DNA of 64,000 nt from Patiria pectinifera (lineage: Eukaryota; Echinodermata; Asteroidea; Valvatida; Asterinidae). Positions 1-12,218 of the stretch are shown piece after piece (positions within the stretch are counted from its first letter, which is position 1; each line of letters starts with the position of its first letter). Both the position numbers and the translations under genes were made by a program. Where the stretch lies: positions 29,204,392 to 29,268,391 of the forward strand of contig CM057142.1 in NCBI GenBank assembly GCA_029964075.1. Direction: 5' to 3'. Under the pieces are notes generated by a model that ran no database searches, was not told where the DNA came from, and was given only the letters and a program-made list of their open reading frames with translations.

Positions 1-451
1 ATGTCGCAATCCAGGTTGCTGAGGGATAAGGTGTGTTTCAGCAACGGGGACAAGCCTGTTGAGGATCAGGCACTCGAACATGAACAAAAACAGTAATGGG
101 TTCCTGTCTGGACCATGTTACCTGTGGCCCCCAAAGCCTGAAGTGAACTACTTAATGCGGCTTCAAGAATGAAAGTGTATACGGTGCAAGATGTGCATGC
201 AGCACCTTGCTAAGTGCAATAATCTTTGCGGTTGCAGCTGTGAGAATTAGGTGAGCATTTTTAAAGGGTAAAGTTTTGTGAGTGATGACATTTAATCTCG
301 CATATGTTGTTTTACTTATACGTCACACAGTATTTTCGATGACTGTAGTATATATCAACGATATTCTGTTAGAAATTTTATCTTCAGTTTGACTATTTTG
401 TGTGTATACTTAAAAACATCTTGGTCTCTTCTGAATAAAAGAGTTGAATCT
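1..451. other. non-coding flank, nothing recognised
   Basis: No convincing open reading frame, splice-bounded exon or RNA gene is visible. The sequence is AT-rich and precedes a degenerate tandem repeat. Confidence 0.5.
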
Positions 452-1026
452 CCTGACCCTGAAAATGTATGTTTTGACACCGAGACTGTGATTTGATAAT
501 TCAAAGATGGCCACAATAGTGTACAAGCTGAACATTTGACACTGTCATAAATGGTATAGTTGCATTTCTTGACCCTGAAAATGTATGTTTGGACCCCAAA
601 ATTTTAATCCTAATGGCTTACAAGAACAGATATCGGTAGATATAGGAGGCCATCTTTAAAATCCAAGATGGCCACCGCTATTTATCTGGACAAATAAACC
701 ATTTCGCACTTGCCCACATGGTTCAGTTGCGTTTTTTGACCCTGAAAATATATGTTCAGACACTTAGATTTAAATGTTAAGTGTCGTAGAGATGCAATAC
801 ATAAAGTTTTCAATGCTGCCGGCCATCTTCAAAAATAAGATGGCAACAATAGTGTATCTGGACAAACTGACCATTCAACACTTTCCCAAATGGTACAGTT
901 GCATTCCTGGACCCTGAAAATTTAATATTTGACACCAAAACCTTAATCCTAAGTTGCTTGGAAGATGAGATATGGGTAAAAAAAAAAGATTTTCAATGGT
1001 AGCCATCTTTAAAATCCAAGATGGCT
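452..1026. repeat. degenerate tandem repeats of about 170 bp with short palindromes
   Basis: A block containing TGACCCTGAAAATGTATGTT recurs at about 452, 569, 736 and 908, with divergence between copies. Three copies also carry a palindrome of the form GGCCATCTT...AAGATGGCC, at 648-673, 821-844 and 1001-1026. Later copies are spaced about 165-180 bp. There is no coding potential. It may be a degenerate satellite or the internal repeats of a non-autonomous transposon. Confidence 0.6.
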
Positions 1027-1092
1027 GTCATATTGTTTTTGGATAAGTTGGTTCCTATTACAAATTTAAAGCTAAGGCTATAAGGAGCATGT

Positions 1093-4000
1093 ATGGAAAA
1101 TTTGGCGCTTTTGTTCGGAATGTCCGCATCCATTTCAAAAGCTGGCCTAAGTTGCCTGACTAATTCTTATGCAGTACTTGTTGATGGATTTGAGCGCACC
1201 ATGTTACTTCAAGAGGTAGCACAACAGCTCAAGCTCAGCGGAACACCAGAGACTATGCATCTACGAACAGTCAGAGAAACCTTGTCACCTGTCAAGGTCA
1301 ATCCATATCTCTGTCTTTGTCAACGTATGACAAACCAGATATCAAGTTCTCCTTAGATGGTGTCTTTGCTGCTGGTAACCTCTGCCTGTCCGAATACACG
1401 TATCCAGTCAAGATACTACAAGAGTGCTACCCACATCTTCGTGACCTGCCACTGCCTCTGGTTGATAAAGTTCGACCGGTCATCCTAATTGGCTCCGATG
1501 ATGTTGACCTCATCGCCCCCAGAAGACCTATCAGGTAAGGCCAGTGGGACACTGGTAGCCACCCTGTCAAAGTTGGGTTGGACTCTCCATGGACCAGCCG
1601 GCGTCTTAAAGCAGAAAATTGGTGAGCAACGGTGCTTCACAGTCTCAGTCCAATCAGAGACAACCGAGCTGATGAGGCACGTGGAGAAACTCTGGCAAGT
1701 TGATGTTCTGCCTTATATGAACGAGAAGCAGGCCGTTCGCTCCAAGCAAGATCAACGTGCTGTGCAACTTCTAAAAGATAAGACGACCCTTGAAGATGAG
1801 GGAGGAATTCAGCGTTACGTAACACCTCTCTTGCGAGCTGACGACACCAAGTTCCATGCTCCAAAGGACGCTGTTCTTCCGCCCCTGAGAAGAACAGAAA
1901 GTCGCCTTGCAATTCGACCACTTCTGGCAGATAATCACAATGAGGTGATCCAGAAGTTAGTAGGGGCTAGTCACGTCAAAATCCTTGCAGCAGAAGACAC
2001 CGCGAAGTCAGACGAGTCCTGGTATATTCCTCATCACACACTTGAACACAAGTGTTTAATTGCTCCTTCCAGTATAAGAACCAGATACTCAACGAGCACC
2101 TGCTTCCTGGTCCACCCCTCGGTTCATGCTCCTTGGAGTACTGTTGGGTTTCTGCCAACATGCAGTAGCTGTGTCAGGGTACATTAAGGCAATTTTCAAC
2201 CAAGAAAGACTGCAGCCCACCGAAATATGTCTTTCGCGCCACTTATGCCCTGCGTAGGCATGCCTTTGATCATCGAGAGTGTTCCGCTGACGTTGCTGAT
2301 GCAGAGGATAGATCTTTCTACGTGGATAATTGCCTAGTCAGTGTACCTGAAGAGGAAGAAGCCAGGCCTCTTGTCCACAACATGCGTGACTTGCTCGCCA
2401 ACGGTGGTTTTGAGATACGTCAGTGGGCCAGTAATGTACCCAACGTCGTGGCCGATCTTCCTCCAGAAGGACGTTCAGATGGCTCTGATCGCTGGCTGAC
2501 GTTTGGAGAGACAGACTTGGCCGAACCCATGCTCGGACTTCAGTGGGACTGTAGCACCGATGATATGCAATACCAGCACCGGATAGTCAACTATGATTGC
2601 CTGCACATGGAAAACATGTACAAGACCTTAGCCAGCCAGAATTATCCGAGTGGATACCTCACGCCATTCACCGCTAGAGCTAGAGCAATCGTTCAGGACT
2701 TATGGAAGACCAAACGTGACTGGGACGATGCCCAGGAGCCCGGAGAAATCATGGACCGAAGGCGAGCCTGGGAGCACGAGCTACCTATCTGCCATCAACC
2801 TACCTAGATGTTACACACCCTTTGATGTCAACCCAGAAACAGCCACTTGCCAGCTTCATGTCTTCTGTGACGCGTCTGAAAGGGTCTACGGTGCAGTGGC
2901 CTACCTCCGGACGAAAGATGACAAGCATACCATAAACATCAGCTTTGTAATGGCCAGGTCCAGAGTTGCGCCAAAGAAACAAATCTCCATACCTCGCCTT
3001 GAGCTCTTAGCTGCCTTAATAGCTTGGGCTCAACTGTCCAGTCTCCTTTAGCAAGAGTTGACTCTACCCATGGAGGATGTTTTTCTTCTGGAGTGATTCC
3101 ACGACTGCCCTGACCTGGCTGAAGGCGGAGTCCTGCAGACACAAAGTCTTTGTGGGGACCCGAGAAACCCAGATCCAGACCCTGACAGATGTCAACCAAT
3201 GGTACCATGTTGACACGAAAAACAACGCAGCTGACGATTTGAAAAAAGGAAAAACTCTACTGCCACTCAGTCAACCCTGAAGATGGCGAGATGGACCGCC
3301 TTTCCTCTCAGCGAGCCCTGATTGTTGGCCAGCTTTCCCATCTGCCCTGGCTGAAGATTCATCGGAGCTTTAGAAATCCTTCTACGGTTTAGTAAACGTA
3401 GAATCGGCTGACATCCCAGACCTGGAGAAGTACAATTTCCTGGATGAGCTCATCGAGGCATCTAAGCAGCCCTGTGATGGGGTGGCTAAGTAAGATGATC
3501 CTGTTGACTTGACAGCTGATCAGCGAGTTGAAATTGAGCTGCACCTATTCCAATGAGCCCAGAAATCCAGTTTTCCTGAGGAGCGGGCTGCCCTCAAGGA
3601 TGATAAGGAGCCCCCTCGAGGAAGCAGACTGTTGCAGCTCTCACCAGTATGGGACGGAGATGATGGAGTTATCAAAGTTGGAGGCCGGCTCAGACGTGCT
3701 GAAGGAATCCCACTATTCACCAAGCATCCAATCGTGCTCGACCCTACACATCCCGTAACTAAGCTCTTCACCCCAGGACTATGACCAGAGACTCTTCCAC
3801 TATGGTCCAGAGCGTGTCCATGCAGCAATCCCCCCCCCAAAAAAAATCTGAATTCTACGTGGCCCACAAGCTGTCCGCAAGCACCAGCGTCAATGTTTTG
3901 ACTGCCAGAGGTGGGAGCAACTCCAAATGTCCCTAAGATGGGGAATATTCCTCCAGCCCGTCTCCGCATCCATCAGCCACCATTCTACTCCACGGGTGTT

Positions 4001-4410
4001 GACTGCTTTGGACGGATGACCATCAAGATCGGCAGGGGAACAGAGAACCGATGGGGCAACATTTTCAAATGCATGACGACGAGAGCAGTACATCTGGACC
4101 TACTTGATAGTCTTGACACTGATGCCTTCCTGATGGCTTTCCAACGATTTTTGTCCAGAAGGGGGAAGCCGTTATCAGCTGCTATCAGACTGCGAAACCC
4201 AAAGGAAGCTGAAGGAAGCCTTCTCAGCGACGGAACCAGCCCTACAGCTTGAGCTTGCCAAACACCAAGTAAGGTTCCATTTGAACCCTCCAAATGCCCC
4301 ACATTTTGGTGGATTGTGGAGAGAGATTAAGTCAGCCAAGCACGGCCAGCGAGTTGTCCTCAAAGATCAGACGACACCAGAGCAAGTCCTTCGTACACGG
4401 CAGTTTCAAT
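1093..4410 (+). pseudogene. broken BEL/Pao-type retrotransposon pol
   Basis: The order of remnants is that of a BEL/Pao pol read across several frames. First comes an aspartic-protease-like (DUF1758-type) region at about 1093-1600, ending in KLGWTLHGP. An RT N-terminal region around 1880-1990 contains RLAIRPLLADNH, and the RT core at 2318-2345 reads FYVDNCL, where the family has YVDD. The A17/RNase H region at about 2840-3260 contains FCDASERVYGAVAY and FFWSDSTTALTWL. The integrase core at about 3950-4160 contains STGVDCFG and TTRAVHLDLL, with a tail FGGLWREI near 4310. Frame changes near 1350, 1500, 2200, 2800, 3060, 3300 and 4250, internal stops and part of the RT missing around 2190-2230 make it non-functional. 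No flanking LTR pair was found. Confidence 0.85.
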
Positions 4411-4555
4411 CCCATAGTCATAACATAATAAACGTGAGCAATTTTGTCCCTACGTTTGTTTACTCCAGTGCATCTAAATTTTCACGAAAACACAACACGA
4501 AAAACATGCCCCAAACTTGACCCTAAATCATGACTTACACAAAGACTTTTGATGC

Positions 4556-5043
4556 TGTAACGAGACAGGGGTACAGGTATATGCAGACTTATGTAGCAGT
4601 CTAAGTCAGAAATTGTTTATGCACGTGATCTGGGGCATTTTGTGCATGATTATAATGATCAAGTGCGCATTGACCAATTAGAAGTGAATTGTGCTGCGTG
4701 CTCAGTACATTGATTATTCATGACATGCATTTGACCAATTATTATCCGTATTGGGAAGGCTGTGCGCGAATTAGCATGCTGTAGCGTCGGGGTCTTAAGA
4801 TCATCTGGCGGAGTTCGGTTAACATTAAATTGATTACTCACACAAAACGGTGGTATATTTCCACCAAACCAACAGCCCCTAGGCTTAGTTCGCCGTTCGT
4901 TAATTGTCCCCCCTTGCGTAGGGGTAGCCGCTCACCCGTTCGTTAGGCTAATAAATATTGTTGTGGGTTAATAGGAGTTGGCTAGAGTCCTGGGATAAAT
5001 AAGACCATTCCCCCCTGGGTTCCGCCAATCACCGGTTCCCACA
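4556..5043 (+). repeat. possible solo LTR remnant followed by a primer-binding-like site
   Basis: The segment starts TGTAACGAGACAGG and ends ...CGGTTCCCACA. An AATAAA lies at about 4949. A few bases later, at 5046, comes TGGTGTCAGGGGTCGG, which looks like an LTR-retrotransposon primer-binding site of the TGGTGTCAG type also used by the element at 21765. No second LTR or coding region follows, so this would be a remnant. The 5' border is a guess. Confidence 0.3.
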
Positions 5044-5061
5044 AATGGTGTCAGGGGTCGG

Positions 5062-6200
5062 TTTCGCCACAATGCCATACAGTAATTCTGACAGATAACT
5101 TAAGTTTCCACACATCGGGAGATTGAGCTGGCCTATAAAGTTCAAAATATCTGTAAAAATCGGTAAAATATCTGTAAAAATCGCATGCACACACCACCGG
5201 GGCACGCGCGGCGTCAACACGGCGTTGTCGCACAGCCCTGCCCGCTGAACTGATGCGCAGCGAAGCTGTGCGCTGTGGTTTGTGGGGAAAATATTCAGCA
5301 GAACTCCGGCCAGATCATGCATGTTAATAATACAAAAAGTTGAGCTTTCTACATCAGACTCCTGTAGGTCAGACGGCCTTATAAACATAATTAGTGTTCC
5401 ACGTTTGCTTGGAATTGTTTATAAAATTCATAAAAGAAACATATAAAAGACATCCTGCCCCTATTTTGCACAGCAATATTCATGAAGTAAAACCACTACG
5501 GGTGCAACACTTATCACATCAAATATTTTTCAATAACTCCCTGGGGGTGAAGAATCGTATTAAAATCCCAGGATTCAGGACTGTTCGGGCTATTAGGAAA
5601 ACTCGAGCAAAGGCACTACGCAGTCCTGCATGTCCACAAGTGTCCCAGATCAACTTCATCCAAAGATCGAATACCTCCCCTGTCCAGTAGTGTTTTGCTT
5701 CGGGTCGGGTCCACTATTGGCCAAACCGATGCGAAACATTATAGATATAATCCAGATCCTGCGCTGTTTGAATTTCGAAACTGTTTCAATCTTCTTTTTT
5801 CCCCCCGTTTTATTTCGGTTTTTAATTAACCCGATCCGACCCGATCCGCAAATTTTCAAACACAAAACTGACTAACCCAACTAAAACAAGAAATGTGGTT
5901 GTGGTCAAACATTGAGCTGTTTCGACCGTTTTATTAATGACTGCCGTAAAGGAGTTTCAGCCAGGTCGAATGAACATGTACATGCGTATTCTACACAAAA
6001 AGTGTCCATCCTATTTGAAAAAAAAAACATTTTTCATGACATCATGATGACGGCACACATTTTTTGAAATTTTCTGTATCTATCTACGACCTGACAAACC
6101 TTTTGCAAAAAAGAATTTCGAATTAACCACGTTCCAATGATGAGGTATGAGTTAAAGGTAAAAAAATTGAATAATTTATATAAAATCACACGATGACATC
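5062..6200. other. non-coding stretch, mostly unremarkable
   Basis: No exon or RNA gene is supported. Two near-identical copies of a short AT-rich block (AAAATATCTGTAAAAATCG) lie at about 5143-5183. The CCCGATCCGACCCGATCC block near 5830 resembles the edges of the palindrome array downstream. Confidence 0.4.
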
Positions 6201-6208
6201 ATCATGAC

Positions 6209-6381
6209 GCTGTTTCGGTATGTACACCGAAACAGCTAAAAAAAATAACAAAAACAATAGCTGTTTCGGCGTGTACACTGAAACAGCTAATAACAAAAAC
6301 AAGAGCTGTTTCGATGTGTACACTGAAACAGCTAAATATAACAGAAACAAGAGCTGTTTTGGTGTGTACACCGAAACAGCT
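6209..6381. repeat. tandem array of four 28-30 bp palindromes
   Basis: Four near-perfect palindromes of the type GCTGTTTCGG..TGTACA..CCGAAACAGC lie at 6209-6236, 6258-6287, 6304-6333 and 6352-6381. They are separated by 16-21 bp of A-rich spacer (AATAACAAAAACAA-like). Differences in one arm are often matched in the other, or fall at the centre. Each could form a cruciform or RNA hairpin. The open frames here are repeat-generated and not coding. Confidence 0.85.
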
Positions 6382-6392
6382 AATGATCGACA

Positions 6393-6437
6393 AACCGACC
6401 CAACTAGACACAAAGTCGGTTTTTGGTTGGGTCGGTT
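6393..6437. repeat. inverted repeat next to the palindrome array
   Basis: AACCGACCCAAC at 6393-6404 is matched by GTTGGGTCGGTT at 6426-6437, with a 21-base loop that itself contains AAAGTCGGTTTT. It follows the four palindromes by 11 bp and may be part of the same element. Confidence 0.7.
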
Positions 6438-6656
6438 ACAGTTTCGAGTCTGTCCATAACCCTTCCAATAAGCAAAAGTAACCAGCAAGGTTGCTGAAAT
6501 CTATGGCCACACGACATCACACAGCATTGCCGCATTCCCTTGGAGATAGTAGAAGCTGCAGTCAATCATTGCATGTGGCACAAGCAGAGGCAGACTCCAA
6601 TTGAATATTAGATTTAAAAACTGGCAGGGAAATATTTATATATTACTCATTTTTAT

Positions 6657-7183
6657 TATAGGTTTTCCCGTCCAATTTTGCACTTAGTGCATGCAAGAGT
6701 ATGAATAGTTCATTCAATTTTGCTATAGGGCAACCAGAAATTCAAACTAGTCATTCAAAATCGCCATAGGGCAGTCAAAAAAGAGAAACAGTAATTCAGA
6801 ATCACCATACGGCAGCCAAAAATTCATAATGGGCATTCAGATTCGCCATAGAGCAATCAAAAGTGTAAAAACAACATTCAGATTCGCCATAGTGCATTCA
6901 AGTTAGCACGGAAGGACACGTGACTGAAGATAGAGCATTCAATTTCGCCATAGGGTATTCATGTTCATAACTAGTGCATTCAATTTAGCACTGTATTTAC
7001 ATGACTTGTATACAGTAATACATATTCAAATATTCTTTGCGCGTTTTTCCCAACCTGCAATATGTGTGCCACCAATGACCATTCATAAAACTTCACTGGA
7101 CAATTTACATTATTTTTTTACAGATGCCTGGACTTCGATAGTTGTATTTGTTTTGTCTCCTAGAGGTGAAATGTAAATTATAG
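6657..7183 (+). repeat. partial copy (left third) of the 1.44-kb inverted-repeat element
   Basis: This 527-bp block is almost a direct duplicate of the start of the next copy (7184-7710). Both begin TATAGGTTTTCCCGTCCAAT and run through the same CATTCAATTTCGCCATAGGG-like subrepeats to a block containing ATGCCTGGACTTCGA. It is therefore a tandem partial copy lacking its right end. Confidence 0.8.
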
Positions 7184-8624
7184 TATAGGTTTTCCCGTCC
7201 AATTTCGCACTTAGTGCATGCAAGAGTATAAATAGTTCATTCAATTTTGCTATGGGGCAACCAAAAAATCAAACTAGTCATTCAAAATCGCCATAGGGCA
7301 GTCAAAAAAGAAAAACAGTCATTCAGAATCACCATACGACAGCCAAAAATTCATAATGGGCATTCAGATTCGCCATAGAGCAATCAAAAGTGTAAAAACA
7401 ACATTCAGATTCGCCATAGTGCATTCAAGTTAGCACGGAAGGACACGTGACTGAAGATAGAGCATTCAATTTCGCCATAGGGTATTCATGTTCATAACTA
7501 GTGCATTCAATTAAGCACTGTATTTACATGACTTGTACACAAATGTATACAGTAATACATATTCAAATATTCTTTGCGCGTTTTCCCAACCTGCAATATG
7601 TGAGCCACTAATGACCATTCATAAAACTTCACTGGACAATTTACATTATTTTTTACAGATGCCTGGACTTCGAAAGTTGTATTTGTTTTGTCTCCTGGAG
7701 GTGAAATGTAAATTATAGAAGTGGCCTGCTTATTGAGCAAGTTATTTTGTTCCTCACCAGCGCCTTGGCGCAAATTGTATATATATATTTCTTTTATCTC
7801 CTTTGGTAATGCATTCTTTGCATGTCACCTTTTGGTTTCCACATATAATTATCAGCAGCTTTAGAATTTACATTGGCAGACATTACGCAATTAACATCAA
7901 TTGTTACACATTCCTTTTCCTCCAAATGTACTGTGTATATTGGGTTACATTTTAGAAAGGTATACATGCTATGATTTTGTCTCTAGTCAATGCATATAAT
8001 TGAAGAGATGGTGCAAATGACCACAAGAAAATATACATTATGAAAGAAAATTTACAAAGATAAAAAAGGCATATGAATTAACAGAGGGAAATGTAAGGAC
8101 ATTTTCCCTCTGTTAATTCATATGCCTTTGGGCTATCCGATAAATATGATTTTTATTCGGCGACTTAATATAGACAAAGTAAGTTCATAAAAGTGGAAGA
8201 AGATATAAACATGAGAAAGCTATAAAAACAAATAGAAAAAAATTACATGTGCTAAATTGGATGCACAAATTGTATAATTGGATGCCCTATGGCGAAATTG
8301 AATGCTCTAACTTAGCTCGAGGGGGTTTCAAGGGCGAACTTGGTTGCACTATGTACGAATTCGTATGCCGATTGGCGAATTTGGTTGCCCTAAAGCGATT
8401 ACGAATGCCAATTGGCCATTTTGGCTGCACTATAGCGAATTTGAATGCCGATTGGCGATTTTGGCTGCACTATAGCGGATTTGAATGCCGATTGGTTATT
8501 TTGGCTGCACTATCAGCAAAATTGAATGACCTATTTATACTTTCTCATGCACTATGTGCGAAATTGAATGACCTATCTTTACTTTTGCATGCACTAAGTG
8601 CGAAATTGGACGGGAAAACCTATA
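7184..8624 (+). mobile_element. 1.44-kb non-autonomous inverted-repeat element, copy 1
   Basis: The ends are inverted copies of each other. The left begins TATAGGTTTTCCCGTCCAAT and the right ends ATTGGACGGGAAAACCTATA. Inside each end are degenerate subrepeats of roughly 30-40 bp resembling CATTCAAATTCGCTATAGGG. The centre holds a near-perfect hairpin (8064-8129). No transposase or other coding sequence is present; the small frames come from the subrepeats. Copy 2 at 9934-11372 is the same element in the opposite orientation (1441 against 1439 bp). The flanks are TA-rich, so a TA-type target site is possible but not proven. Confidence 0.75.
8064..8129. repeat. long hairpin in the centre of the 1.44-kb element
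   Basis: AAAGGCATATGAATTAACAG is followed by GAGGGAAATG, a short loop, and then the reverse complement ending in CATATGCCTTT. The stem is about 28 bp with a loop of a few bases. The same hairpin recurs in the other copies at about 9212-9280 and 10430-10495, with a few substitutions that weaken the stem. Confidence 0.85.
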
Positions 8625-9736
8625 GCATTGGCCTGCTAAGTTATTTTGTTCCTCACCAGCGCCTTGGCGCAAATTGTATTTCTTTCATCTCCTTTGTTAA
8701 TGCATTCTTTGCATTTCACCTTTTGCTTTCCACATATAATTATCAGCAGCTTTAGAAATTACATTGGCAGACATTACGCAATTAATATCAATGGCTGAAA
8801 AAAAAGACTGAGTTTTGAGCTTTGAACTTTAACATGTAAATTTCCTACCAAAGATCCGTAAAATATAACCATCTGCAGTTGCGATATCATATTAAGTATA
8901 TACATTCAGTTATAATTATGTTTTAAAAAGAATATAAAAGGTTCAACAAAGAATTATTATAAGGGAAGAAAACCGTAATCAATGTCTTAAGTTGTGATGA
9001 AAAGATTGTTTTAAATGATTAAAGTCATATGAAAACAGATACAAGATAAAAAAACACAAAAAGTAAATATATGTATATACAATATGAAAGGAGAAAATCA
9101 TGATATTGTATGCATGCTATGATTTATGTCTCTAGTCAATGCATATAATTGAAGAGATGGTGCAAATGACCACAAGAAAATATACGTTATGAAAGAAAAT
9201 TTACAAAGATAAAAAAAGGCATATGAATTAACAGAGGGAAATGTAAGGACATTTTCCCTATGTTAATTCATCTGCCTTTGGGCCATCCGATAAAAATGAT
9301 TGTTATTCGGCGACTTAATATAGACAAAGCAAGCTCATAAAGTGGAAGAAGATATAAACATGAGAAAGCTATAAAAAACAAAGAGAAAAAAAATTACATG
9401 TGCTAAATTGGATGCACAAATTGTATAATTGGATGCCCTATGGCGAAATTGAATGCTCTAACTCAGCTCGAGGGGGTTTCAAGGGCGAACTTGGTTGCAC
9501 TATGTACGAATTCGTATGCCGATTGGCCATTTTGGCTGCACTATAGCGAATTTGAATGCCAATTGGCCATTTTTGGCTGCACTATAGCGAATTTGAATGC
9601 CGATTGGTTATTATGGCTGCCCTATCCGCGAAATTGAATGATCTATTTATACTTTCTCATGCACTATGTGCGAAATTGAATGACCTATCTTTTCTTTTGC
9701 ATGCACTAAGTGCGAAATTGGACGGGAAAACCTATA
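8625..9736 (+). repeat. partial copy (right part) of the 1.44-kb inverted-repeat element
   Basis: It starts with the block CCTCACCAGCGCCTTGGCGC, also found at 7755. It then has its own insertion of roughly 200 bp of AT-rich DNA (about 8790-9110). From about 9115 it follows the right part of copy 1, through the central hairpin and subrepeats, to the terminal ATTGGACGGGAAAACCTATA. With 6657-7183 it gives a partial-full-partial arrangement around copy 1. Confidence 0.7.
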
Positions 9737-9933
9737 TTTAAGTTGGCGGCCAATTTAGTGAAATCCATTGGTCTTCTATTGGTCCCAGTACACCAACAAA
9801 AACAATCAACATCCACATACACGTAAAAGTCTCATCTATTTTAAAGTATGGAAAAGCAGGCCAACGTAAAACTTGTTATTAGTAGCATATTTACTTACTT
9901 AAATGAAAGAACTGATGAAAATGTCTTATCTAA

Positions 9934-11372
9934 TATAGGTTTTCCCGTCCAATTTCGCACTTAGTGCATGCAAAAGTAAAGATAGGTCATTCAATTTCGC
10001 ACATAATGCATGAGAAAGTAAAAATAGGTCATTCAATTTCGCGGATAGGGCAGCCAAAATAACCAATCGGCATTCAAATTCGCTATAGGGCAGCCAAAAT
10101 CACCAATCGGCATTCAAATTCGCTATAGTGCAGCCAAGATGGCCAATTGGCATTCATAATCGCTGTAGGGCAACCAAATTCGCCAATCGGCATACGAATT
10201 CGTACATAGTGCAACCAAGTTTGCCCTTGAAACCCCCTCGAGCTAAGTTAGAGCATTCTATTTCGCCATAGGGCATCCAATTATACAATTTGTGCATTCA
10301 ATTTAGCACATGTATTTTTTTTCATTTTTTTTTTTATAGCTTTCTAATGTTTATATCTTCTTCCACTTTATGAGCTTACTTTGTCTATATTAAGTCGCCG
10401 AATAAAAATCATATTTATCGGATGGCCCAAAGGCATATGAATTAACATGGGGAAAATGTTCTTACATTTTCCTCTGTTAATTTATATGCCTTTTTTTTTA
10501 GCTTTGTAAATTTTCTTTCATAATGTATATTTACTTGTGGTCATTTGCACCATCTCTTCAATTATATGCATTGACTAGAGACATAAAACATAGCATGTAT
10601 ACCTTTCTAAAATTTAACCCAATATACACAGTACATTTGGAGGAAAAGGAATGTGTAACAATTGATGTTAATTGCGTAATGTCTGCCAATGTAAATTCTA
10701 AAGCTGCTGATAACTATATGTGGAAACCAAAAGGTGAAATGCAAAGAATGCATTACCAAAGGAGATGAAAGAAATATATATACAATTTGCGCCAAGGCGC
10801 TGGTGAGGAACAAAATAACTTGCGCAATATAAGCAGGCCAATGCTTCTATAATTTACATTTCACCTCTAGGAGACAAAACAAATACAATTATCGAAGTCC
10901 GGGCATCTGTAAAAAAAAATGTAAATTGTCCAGTGAAGTTTTATGAATGGTCATTGGTGGCACACATATTGCAGGTTGGGAAAAACGCGCAAAGAATATT
11001 TGAATATGTATGACTGTATACAAGTCATATAAATACAGTGCAAAATTTAATGCACTAGTTATGAACATGAATACCCAATGGCGAAATTGAATGCTCTATC
11101 TTCAGTCACGTGTCCTTCCGTGCTATCTTGAATGCACTATGGCGAATCTGAATGTTGCTTTTACACTTTTGATTGCTCTATGGCGAATTTGAATGCCAAT
11201 TATGAATTTTTGGCTGCCGTATGGTGATTCTGAATGACTGTTTTTCTTTTTTGACTGCCCTATGGCGATTTTGAATGACTAGTTTGAATTTTTGGTTGCC
11301 CTATAGCAAAATTGAATGAACTATTTATACTTTTGTATGCACTAAGTGCGAAATTGGACGGGAAAACCTATA
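9934..11372 (-). mobile_element. 1.44-kb non-autonomous inverted-repeat element, copy 2 (inverted)
   Basis: This is the reverse orientation of 7184-8624. It starts with TATAGGTTTTCCCGTCCAAT followed by the subrepeats of the right end of copy 1, including a run at 10068-10220 with a period near 40 bp. It passes through the central hairpin and ends with the left end of copy 1 inverted. Together the two copies form a potential 4-kb foldback around 8625-9933. No coding capacity is seen. Confidence 0.75.
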
Positions 11373-11838
11373 ATAGCATTTTAGTAGTGTCAACAATTTG
11401 TTGATTTTCAGTAAAAGATAATATCCAGTTGTATTTCGATTCATAATTTTGGCACTTAAGTGTGTAAACTCGTTCGCAGTAGTCCTGGAGGACTACCGGT
11501 ATATACAAATTAGCCTAGGTCACAGTTCTGCCCTTATGTACAAAATCACAACCGTTACGGTAATGTAAGCATGGATCCAGCCCATTCAAAATGGCAACAA
11601 GGTTGTCACTCAGTAGAAACATGACCGTTTTGCCTACTGTTTATGATTCATGTACAAGTCAAGTTTGCGACAACCATGCACGAGAAATATGAATGTAAAT
11701 ATCATTTTCAAAAATAACAAAGTTGTATTGCACATGTGCAGCGGTGATTCAAATCAATGGTCATAAATGGGCATTAAAATGTAAACATGTCCAATATTAT
11801 GGGAGCGAGAACCAGTCCATCGCGAATGATCATGTGTG

Positions 11839-12218
11839 CAGGCGCGGTTCTAGAACCAATATTTTTTTTGGGGGGGGGGCTAGCAGGGTGGATCCAGAAT
11901 TTTTTTTCAGGGAGGCGTGCTGAGATGTAGACCGGTTATTTTTTTCCAGACACTTAGGTCTCCGAAAATCAATAGGTTGGGTGCCTCATTCCATATTTTC
12001 AATGGGGAGCGCCAATAAAATCCTAAAATCATTCACACTATATTAACTAATGCACCTTTTTGTCACTACTTTGTTTAGGGGGAGACCGTTCGCATGTACA
12101 TCACAATCCTTTTTTTTGCTGATGCAATTGTTTTTTGTTTACGTAATTTATTTGGGGGGGGGGCCTAGACAAAATTTTGGGGGGCTAAAGCCCTCTAGCC
12201 CCCGTAGAGCCGCGCCTG
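11839..12218. mobile_element. 380-bp hAT-type MITE with 8-bp target duplication
   Basis: The termini are CAGGCGCGGTTCT at the left and AGAGCCGCGCCTG at the right, inverted repeats with one mismatch. The flanks are a perfect 8-bp direct repeat, CATGTGTG, at 11831-11838 and 12219-12226. CAG-type terminal inverted repeats with 8-bp duplications are the signature of hAT elements. The inside has G-runs, T-runs and a CAGGGTGGATCC-like segment but no transposase frame, so it must be non-autonomous. Confidence 0.85.

Noticed and set aside
6209..6381. CRISPR-like look of regularly spaced palindromic repeats
   Set aside because: Spacers are A-rich and similar to each other, units vary, and the genome is an animal's; this is an array of palindromes, not a CRISPR.
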